64,000 nt of DNA from Chitinophaga pinensis. Lineage in GTDB: Bacteria > Bacteroidota > Bacteroidia > Flavobacteriales_D > Crocinitomicaceae. How positions within the stretch are numbered: the stretch's first letter is position 1; the number at the start of each line of letters is the position of its first letter. Shown here in pieces: positions 58,339 to 64,000 of the stretch. The stretch lies in NCBI GenBank assembly GCA_945863605.1, contig CAMAZP010000003.1, positions 1 to 64,000 on the forward strand. The letters run 5' to 3'. The translations under genes were made by a program, and so were the position numbers. The notes beneath the pieces were generated by a model. The model was given only the letters and a program-made list of their open reading frames with translations. It did not search any database and was not told where the DNA came from.

Positions 58339-59004
58339 TTACCACTGTATAATCTTCAAACCTTTAGAAGCTAAAAATTCATTCGTTTTACTGAAGTGTT
58401 TGCAACCAAAAAAACCTCGGTAAACTGAAAGTGGCGATGGATGAACAGACGTAAGAATAAAATGCTTCTTTTCGTCAATTAAAATCGATTTTGAAAAAGC
58501 TTTTGAACCCCATAACAAAAAAACAACATTTTCCTTTTTCTTATTAATACATTCTATAACTGCATCCGTAAATTGCTCCCAACCTATTCCTTTATGGCTA
58601 TCTGTTTTACCTTCCTCAACTGTTAAAACGGAATTCAATAATAAAACGCCTTGATTTGCCCATCTTTCTAAATTCCCATTTTCTGGAAAAGGTTGTGCTA
58701 AATCAGATTCGATTTCTTTGAAAATATTGTTCAAACTTTTCGGAAAAGGACGGACATTTGATTCTACAGAAAAACACAAGCCATTTGCGTGATCTCTTTT
58801 GGGATAGGGATCTTGACCTAAAATAACAACTTTCAAAGCTTCAAACGAACAAAGATTAAAAGCATTAAAAACTTTCGACTTTTCAGGTAAAATGTGTTCA
58901 CTTTTTTCGTTGTAAAAATGGTTCACTTTAGCCATTAATTCTATGAAATACGGTTTATTCATTTCAGACTCCAAGACCTTTTGCCAGCTGCTAGCTAGTT
59001 TCAT
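58339..59004 (-). CDS. ung: Uracil-DNA glycosylase
   Basis: Removes uracil from DNA. 221 residues with GQDPYP (63-68, catalytic Asp65), the PFPKSLNNIFKE region, LLLNSVLTV and HPSPLS (188-193, His188). All motifs are of the UNG family 1 type. Its ATG overlaps the patatin TGA by 4 nt (ATGA). Confidence 0.97.
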   Translation of the reverse strand: MKLASSWQKVLESEMNKPYFIELMAKVNHFYNEKSEHILPEKSKVFNAFNLCSFEALKVVILGQDPYPKRDHANGLCFSVESNVRPFPKSLNNIFKEIESDLAQPFPENGNLERWANQGVLLLNSVLTVEEGKTDSHKGIGWEQFTDAVIECINKKKENVVFLLWGSKAFSKSILIDEKKHFILTSVHPSPLSVYRGFFGCKHFSKTNEFLASKGLKIIQW

Positions 59005-59849
59005 TTAATTTGATTTGCTACATAATTTAAACCTAATTCTAAACCGTAACGATAGTCCAATATGATGCTATTTACTGAATTTGTAAAAATATTTGTATTC
59101 AATGATTTTTCAGGAGCGATTTGGTCAATTACGACTTTATCTTTAATAGTTTCGATGTAATCAATTGAAGACTTTAACTTTAACTGATAGTTTTCGATGT
59201 GTTTTTTGATGTTTTCGTCAGCTTTCAATAATTTCGAAGCAAAATATTCTGGACGTATGTAACTGGGTTTGAAATTTAAATGTGTTGTGCGAACCAAAAC
59301 GATGTCAGTTGCACCATTTTCGACAGCCCATTGAATTGGAATTGGATCTGAAATTCCACCATCTGAATAAGCTTTTCCGTCGATTAAATGTTTCCCTTTT
59401 GTAATCAAAGGAACCGTACTTGCTGCAATTATCATATCCAACCAATTGTCCTCCCTTGGATTAAGATAAGAGGTTGCACCATTATCTGTATGAGTAAGCA
59501 CAATATAAAAATCTTTTTCTTTTGTAGAATTGACCGCTTTTTTTAAATTGAATGGAAATTCATTCTCAGCGATCTCAGTAAAAAAATCAAGATTCATTAG
59601 ACCTTCAGAAAATGCTTTTGTATATTGAATAAATCGTGGATCCTTGCAAATAGATTTCATAGACTTAAAATATGCACCATATTGATGACTAAGAAAATAA
59701 GAAAGTGCTAAAGACCCACCTGAAACCCCAATGTGTGCATTAAATTGATCAAAATTAGTCATTCGAAAAGCATCTAAAACACCTGCAGAAAATGAAGTTT
59801 TAAATCCTCCACCTTCCAAAATGATAGTTTTTTTTCCTGTAAGCAACAT
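59001..59849 (-). CDS. Patatin-like phospholipase/acyl hydrolase
   Basis: 282 residues with the patatin catalytic dyad: oxyanion loop EGGGFKTSF (12-20), nucleophile Ser43 in GVSGG (41-45) and Asp163 in SDGGISDP. The spacing and the ILEGGGFKTSFSAGVLDAF opening match the bacterial RssA/YjjU group of about 280-300 residues. No signal peptide. It probably hydrolyses phospholipids or other acyl esters. Translationally coupled to ung. Confidence 0.9.
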   Translation of the reverse strand: MLLTGKKTIILEGGGFKTSFSAGVLDAFRMTNFDQFNAHIGVSGGSLALSYFLSHQYGAYFKSMKSICKDPRFIQYTKAFSEGLMNLDFFTEIAENEFPFNLKKAVNSTKEKDFYIVLTHTDNGATSYLNPREDNWLDMIIAASTVPLITKGKHLIDGKAYSDGGISDPIPIQWAVENGATDIVLVRTTHLNFKPSYIRPEYFASKLLKADENIKKHIENYQLKLKSSIDYIETIKDKVVIDQIAPEKSLNTNIFTNSVNSIILDYRYGLELGLNYVANQIK

Positions 59850-59908
59850 AATTTTAAAATTAATCCTTAAAAACTCACCATTGAATGTAGAATATTCTAC
59901 TAATAGTT

Positions 59909-60253
59909 TTACTCAATTACCTCTAGTGTTACAGTAGTAAGACCGGCATTAATGAAATTTAATTGTTTTGCAGCTGCTTGAGTTAAGTCTATAATCCTAG
60001 AGGATTTTTGTGACATTCTATCAATTATTTTAACAAATACAACAGAGTCATTTTTTAAATTTACAACTTTTACAATAGTACCAAAAGGTAAAGTTTTATG
60101 AGCAGCATATAGACTATCATTTCGTAATATTTCACCCGATGATGTTTTTCTTCCTTCAAATTTATAACCATAGTAACTAGCAATTCCTTTTTGTAAATCT
60201 GTTGCTGCAGAAATTAAAAATAATGTCATTAACAGGGGGATAATTTGTTTCAT
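59909..60253 (-). CDS. Short RlpA-like double-psi beta-barrel protein
   Basis: 114 residues; signal peptide (1-16), then a single RlpA domain: GIASYYGYKFEGRKTSSGE, AAHKTLPFGTIVKVVNL and IIDRMSQKSSRIIDLTQAAA. The catalytic-type His and Asp are present, so lytic transglycosylase or peptidoglycan-binding activity is plausible. The SPOR domain of full RlpA is missing. The start at MKQIIPLL (60253) is chosen for the signal peptide. Confidence 0.85.
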   Translation of the reverse strand: MKQIIPLLMTLFLISAATDLQKGIASYYGYKFEGRKTSSGEILRNDSLYAAHKTLPFGTIVKVVNLKNDSVVFVKIIDRMSQKSSRIIDLTQAAAKQLNFINAGLTTVTLEVIE

Positions 60254-60565
60254 GTCTTTAAAATTAGAGCACAATTTAAGGATTAATTTTAAAAAATAGG
60301 AACTTAAAACTAATTTATTATTTCACGAAACAAGTTAAAAGAATGAATGAATAATTTTCAATACTTGATTTTCAAACAATTGGTTTTCAAGAATAGTTTA
60401 TTAAAGCAGATTTGTTTGACAGGTAATTTACTTTTTTAGATAAAATTTAAATATAATTCATTATTTTTTTTTATTTGATTGTGTGTATTTTATCTTGTTT
60501 TTAGACTTTACCTTCATTCATTTTTGTTAAATTCGCTCCACTTTATTAACAATACAAATTAAACT
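60254..60565. other. AT-rich spacer between divergent rlpA-like and acn
   Basis: 312 nt without a supported gene or RNA. I found no convincing -33/-7 pair, strong hairpin or repeat; it probably holds the divergent promoters of the two flanking genes. Confidence 0.5.
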
Positions 60566-62833
60566 ATGAAGGTTTTCGATCTTGACATGATTAAAAAGGT
60601 GTATGCTCAATATCCTGAGCGCATCGAAGCAGCAAGAAAAGTAGTGGGTAAACCATTAACATTAGCTGAAAAAATTCTTTACGCACATCTTTGGGATGGA
60701 AATGCAACAGTTGCACATGAGCGTGGAAAATCATATGTGGATTTTGCTCCAGACCGTGTAGCTATGCAAGATGCAACTGCTCAAATGGCACTTTTGCAAT
60801 TCATGCAGGCGGGAAAGAAAAAAGTTGCTGTTCCTTCAACAGTTCATGCTGATCACTTAATCCAAGCAAAAGTAGGTGCAACAAAAGATTTACAAGAATC
60901 ATTGAATCAAAATAACGAAGTATTTAATTTCCTTTCTTCGATTTCTAATAAATACGGAATCGGTTTCTGGAAACCCGGAGCTGGTATCATTCACCAAGTT
61001 GTACTTGAAAATTATGCATTTCCTGGTGGAATGATGATTGGAACAGACTCACACACAGTTAACGCTGGAGGTCTAGGAATGATTGCAATTGGTGTTGGTG
61101 GTGCTGATGCTGTTGATGTCATGGCTGGAATGGCTTGGGAATTGAAATTTCCAAAGTTAATCGGTATCAAATTGACTGGAAAATTAAACGGATGGACTTC
61201 AGCAAAAGACGTTATCTTGAAAGTTGCTGATATTCTTACTGTTAAAGGTGGAACTGGAGCAATCGTTGAATATTTCGGTGACGGAGCAATTTCACTTTCT
61301 GCAACTGGAAAAGGAACAATTTGTAATATGGGTGCTGAAATTGGAGCGACCACTTCAACTTTTGGTTACGATAATTCAATGAGAAGATATTTGGCCGCTA
61401 CAGGTCGTCAAGAAGTAGTTGATGCTGCTGATAAAATTGCTGAACATTTAACAGGTGATGCTGAAGTGTATGCAAATCCAGCTGCCTATTTTGACCAATT
61501 AATTGAAATTAACTTAAGCGAATTAGAGCCACAAATCAATGGTCCATTCACACCAGATAGAGGAACTCCAGTTTCTAAAATGAGAGCTGAAGCAGAAACT
61601 AACGGATGGCCAATGAAAGTTGAATGGGGATTAATCGGTTCATGTACAAACTCTTCTTATGAAGACATGGCTCGTGCTGCATCTATCGTAGAACAAGCAG
61701 TTGCTCACGGAATCACTCCAAAAGCTGAATTTGGTATCAATCCAGGATCTGAACAAGTTCGTTACACAATCGATCGTGACGGAATTATTGCAACATTTGA
61801 GAAAATGGGTACGAAAGTATTTACAAATGCATGCGGTCCTTGTATCGGTCAATGGGATCGTGAAGGTGCTGAAAAACAAGAGAAAAATACGATCATTCAT
61901 TCTTTCAACAGAAACTTTTCTAAAAGAGCAGATGGAAATCCAAATACACATGCGTTTGTAACATCACCCGAAATGGTTGCTGCATTGGCAATTGCTGGTG
62001 ATTTGGGATTCAATCCATTAACGGATACGTTGACAAACGACAAAGGTGAAAAAGTGAAATTATTACCTCCACATGGTGATGAGTTGCCAACTAAAGGTTT
62101 CGCCGTTGAAGACAATGGATACCAAGCTCCTGCAGAGGATGGAAGTGGTGTAGTGATTGCAGTTGCTCCAGATTCTTCTCGTTTACAATTATTAGAAAAC
62201 TTCCCTCTATGGGACGGTAAAAATATCACTGGCGCTAAATTGTTAATCAAAGCAAAGGGTAAATGTACAACGGATCACATTTCAATGGCTGGTCCTTGGT
62301 TACGTTACCGTGGTCACTTAGACAACATTTCAAACAATATGTTAATTGGTGCTGAAAATGCATTTAATGGAAAAGCGAATGAAGTAAAAAACCAATTGAC
62401 TGGCGCTTATGGTGAAGTTCCTGCTGTTCAACGTGCATACAAAGCAGCTGGTGTTCCATCAATCGTTGTGGGTGACCATAATTACGGAGAAGGTTCATCT
62501 CGAGAGCACGCGGCAATGGAGCCAAGACATTTAGGTGTTCGTGCTGTTATAGTAAAATCATTTGCTCGCATACACGAAACAAACTTGAAAAAACAAGGAA
62601 TGTTAGGTTTGACATTTGCTAACGAAGTTGATTATGACAAAATCCAAGAAGATGATACATTCAACTTTACTGATTTAGAATCATTTGCTCCAGGAAAATC
62701 GTTAACATTGGAAATCATTCATGCAAATGGAACTACTGAAAATATTTCTTTAAACCATACATATAACGATTCTCAAATTGAGTGGTTTAAAGCAGGTTCA
62801 GCCTTGAATTTGATTAAATTAATGGAAAACTAA
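60566..62833 (+). CDS. acn: Aconitate hydratase (mitochondrial-type)
   Basis: TCA-cycle enzyme interconverting citrate and isocitrate. 755 residues. Iron-sulfur ligands are in GSCTNSS and ACGPCIGQW; the substrate region includes MIGTDSHT near residue 160 and [19 protein letters not shown] in the swivelling C-terminal domain. Length and sequence match the mitochondrial-type AcnA family found in Bacteroidota, not AcnB. The next gene begins 1 nt after the stop. Confidence 0.97.
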   Translation: MKVFDLDMIKKVYAQYPERIEAARKVVGKPLTLAEKILYAHLWDGNATVAHERGKSYVDFAPDRVAMQDATAQMALLQFMQAGKKKVAVPSTVHADHLIQAKVGATKDLQESLNQNNEVFNFLSSISNKYGIGFWKPGAGIIHQVVLENYAFPGGMMIGTDSHTVNAGGLGMIAIGVGGADAVDVMAGMAWELKFPKLIGIKLTGKLNGWTSAKDVILKVADILTVKGGTGAIVEYFGDGAISLSATGKGTICNMGAEIGATTSTFGYDNSMRRYLAATGRQEVVDAADKIAEHLTGDAEVYANPAAYFDQLIEINLSELEPQINGPFTPDRGTPVSKMRAEAETNGWPMKVEWGLIGSCTNSSYEDMARAASIVEQAVAHGITPKAEFGINPGSEQVRYTIDRDGIIATFEKMGTKVFTNACGPCIGQWDREGAEKQEKNTIIHSFNRNFSKRADGNPNTHAFVTSPEMVAALAIAGDLGFNPLTDTLTNDKGEKVKLLPPHGDELPTKGFAVEDNGYQAPAEDGSGVVIAVAPDSSRLQLLENFPLWDGKNITGAKLLIKAKGKCTTDHISMAGPWLRYRGHLDNISNNMLIGAENAFNGKANEVKNQLTGAYGEVPAVQRAYKAAGVPSIVVGDHNYGEGSSREHAAMEPRHLGVRAVIVKSFARIHETNLKKQGMLGLTFANEVDYDKIQEDDTFNFTDLESFAPGKSLTLEIIHANGTTENISLNHTYNDSQIEWFKAGSALNLIKLMEN

Positions 62834-62834
62834 A

Positions 62835-63455
62835 ATGCGAATTTTTAAAATCTTGTTAGGTCTTGTCATAAGTTTTAATTCATTCTCTCAAACATTGTTT
62901 GTTGGGAATCAAATGATCGAGACTTATGTTGGTTTTCCAAATGTGACTAAGTATCTTCCTATGTTGGCACTAAGTCAAGAACCGGATAGCATAACAAATT
63001 ATGTAGGTATACCACCTTCAGGGTTACGCTATACTTACATGTTAACAGATGATATAAGCTTTGGTGTTGATGTGATTTTTGACAGAAGCAGAAAAGACTT
63101 TGTTTCAACAGATACTGTTTTTCAAAATGGTGGTTGGGAATATCTTTCATATGAAGGGCAAAGAATTCAAACAAGATTAAGATTACAATTCAGAATGAAT
63201 TTCCATTTACCAATTTCACAACCCAACGCTGATTCATATATTGGTTTAGGTTTTGGGACAAATAATCGCTGGTTAAAAGATTATAAAAATGGTAAGCTCG
63301 AACAAAGATTATCCGGAGCAGATGCAATATTAATACCATTCTCACTGCGAGTTTGTTATGGTTATCGTTATTATTTTAACTATAAATTAGGTGTAGTTGG
63401 AGAAATAGGAATTGGAGGCCCTTTACTTTCTTTCGGACTTTCTTGTAGATTATAA
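62835..63455 (+). CDS. Putative outer-membrane beta-barrel protein
   Basis: 206 residues with signal peptide (1-18). Alternating strands such as LRYTYMLTDDISFGVDV, TRLRLQFRMNFHL, SYIGLGFGTNNRW and the C-terminal GIGGPLLSFGLSCRL suggest an 8-stranded barrel of the outer-membrane protein type. It starts 1 nt after acn, so is co-transcribed. Function unknown. Confidence 0.75.
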   Translation: MRIFKILLGLVISFNSFSQTLFVGNQMIETYVGFPNVTKYLPMLALSQEPDSITNYVGIPPSGLRYTYMLTDDISFGVDVIFDRSRKDFVSTDTVFQNGGWEYLSYEGQRIQTRLRLQFRMNFHLPISQPNADSYIGLGFGTNNRWLKDYKNGKLEQRLSGADAILIPFSLRVCYGYRYYFNYKLGVVGEIGIGGPLLSFGLSCRL

Positions 63456-63474
63456 AAATTCAATAAAATTATTT

Positions 63475-63508
63475 AAAGCGATTCCGAATAACGAATCGCT
63501 TTTTTTAT
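63475..63508 (+). terminator. Terminator of the acn unit
   Basis: AAAGCGATTC (63475-63484) pairs with GAATCGCTTT (63493-63502), 8-nt loop, then a T run. It is 20 nt past the beta-barrel stop. Confidence 0.9.
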
Positions 63509-63585
63509 TCAAAATTATTTTAAATGCTATATATTGATTAATAAACAAAACTATATTTTCAACATTTTTAAATACCTTCGTGACC

Positions 63586-64000
63586 ATGAATTTTGTCATC
63601 GTTGATGTTGAAACTACTGGAGGAAGTCCCAAGAATTCTAAGATAACTGAATTGGCGATGTACAAATACGATTGCGAAAAAATCATTGATGAATTTGTGA
63701 CCCTAGTCAATCCGGAGCAACAAATACCAGAATTTATAGTTCGATTAACTGGAATCACGGATGAAATGGTGGAAAATGCCCCCAAATTTTATGAAATTGC
63801 AAAGAAAGTATTGGAATTTACTGACGATTGTATTTTCGTAGCGCACAATGTCGCTTTTGATTATGGAATGTTTCGCCACGAATTTAAAAGCTTAGGTTTT
63901 GATTTTCGCTTGCCTCATTTGTGTACAGTTCGTGCAGCGCGTTATGTGATACCAGGTCATACTTCTTACAGCCTCGGAAAATTAAGTCGTGCACTTGAAA
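63586..64000 (+). CDS. DnaQ-like 3'-5' exonuclease, N-terminal part (cut by window end)
   Basis: 138 codons are visible. MNFVIVDVETTGG gives the DEDD motif I acids (Asp7, Glu9); FVAHNVAFDYGMFRHE gives motif II; a Ser/His-rich HTSYSLGKL segment precedes motif III, which lies at or past the edge. It is a DNA polymerase III epsilon-type exonuclease. In Bacteroidota this domain is often fused to a GIY-YIG nuclease, which cannot be seen here. The ORF is open at the right edge. Confidence 0.9.
   Translation, partial: MNFVIVDVETTGGSPKNSKITELAMYKYDCEKIIDEFVTLVNPEQQIPEFIVRLTGITDEMVENAPKFYEIAKKVLEFTDDCIFVAHNVAFDYGMFRHEFKSLGFDFRLPHLCTVRAARYVIPGHTSYSLGKLSRALE

Noticed and set aside
63450-63785. 111-codon minus-strand ORF at the right end
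   Set aside because: It is antisense to the clear DnaQ-like exonuclease on the plus strand, which carries intact DEDD motifs.

Overview
The window looks like a conserved chromosomal stretch from an AT-rich Bacteroidota genome, most likely order Flavobacteriales (a Fluviicola/Crocinitomicaceae-like relative is my guess and is not proven). The evidence is a type IX secretion pair (PorV-PorU), a Bacteroidota-style TonB, BshC of bacillithiol synthesis, several OmpA-like proteins, a 55-residue Lacal_2735-type protein, promoters of the TTTG-N19-TAnnTTTG type, and few visible Shine-Dalgarno sequences. I see no insertion sequence, prophage, CRISPR array, rRNA or tRNA.

Layout. 1-5035 (minus): metK, a long-chain acyl-CoA synthetase, an SLC13 carboxylate transporter and a small conserved gene. 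5276-8538 (plus): a secreted serine hydrolase, an unknown protein, gcvH and a TonB. 8597-12163 (minus): secreted nuclease, gyrB, glutathione peroxidase. 12256-15648: OmpA-like protein, VWA protein (opposite strand), a small Lacal_2735-like gene and an endonuclease/exonuclease/phosphatase-family enzyme. 15655-21923 (minus): porV-porU with a 4-nt overlap. 22058-26385 (plus): pssA-purS-aldehyde dehydrogenase, a coiled-coil membrane protein and an enoyl-CoA hydratase. 26485-30546 (plus): translation block rplM-rpsI-rpsB-tsf, then pyrH-frr. 30566-38822 (minus): tamB-accC-bshC-lipoprotein, divergent from tsaD. 38850-44600 (plus): tsaD, a small protein, a DsbD N-domain protein, DsbD and topoisomerase III. 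44601-47942 (minus): lipoprotein and the arginase-argS pair. 48074-49185 (plus): rpsF-rpsR-rplI. 49307-55587 (plus): a broken secreted-protein gene, a metallophosphoesterase, dnaX (split by a -1 frame change), menE, a membrane J-domain protein and nth. 55584-60253 (minus): thioredoxin, OmpA-like protein, hemE, ung, patatin and an RlpA-like protein. 60566-64000 (plus): aconitase, a beta-barrel protein and the start of a DnaQ-like exonuclease.

Most genes are core housekeeping genes in compact units with short overlaps (ATGA at porV/porU and patatin/ung, TGATG at arginase/argS). I did not find a large novel system. The signals most worth checking are: (i) dnaX, whose long (tau-like) product can only be made by a -1 shift or RNA slippage on a run of ten A at 52152-52161; (ii) a truncated secreted-protein gene at 49307-49728 whose type IX sorting tail lies in the -1 frame behind a U UUU UUA heptamer; (iii) a gene-free, hairpin-rich stretch at 54617-54887; and (iv) altered metal or cluster residues in topoisomerase III and endonuclease III. 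Both frame changes lie at homopolymers, so assembly error has to be excluded first.
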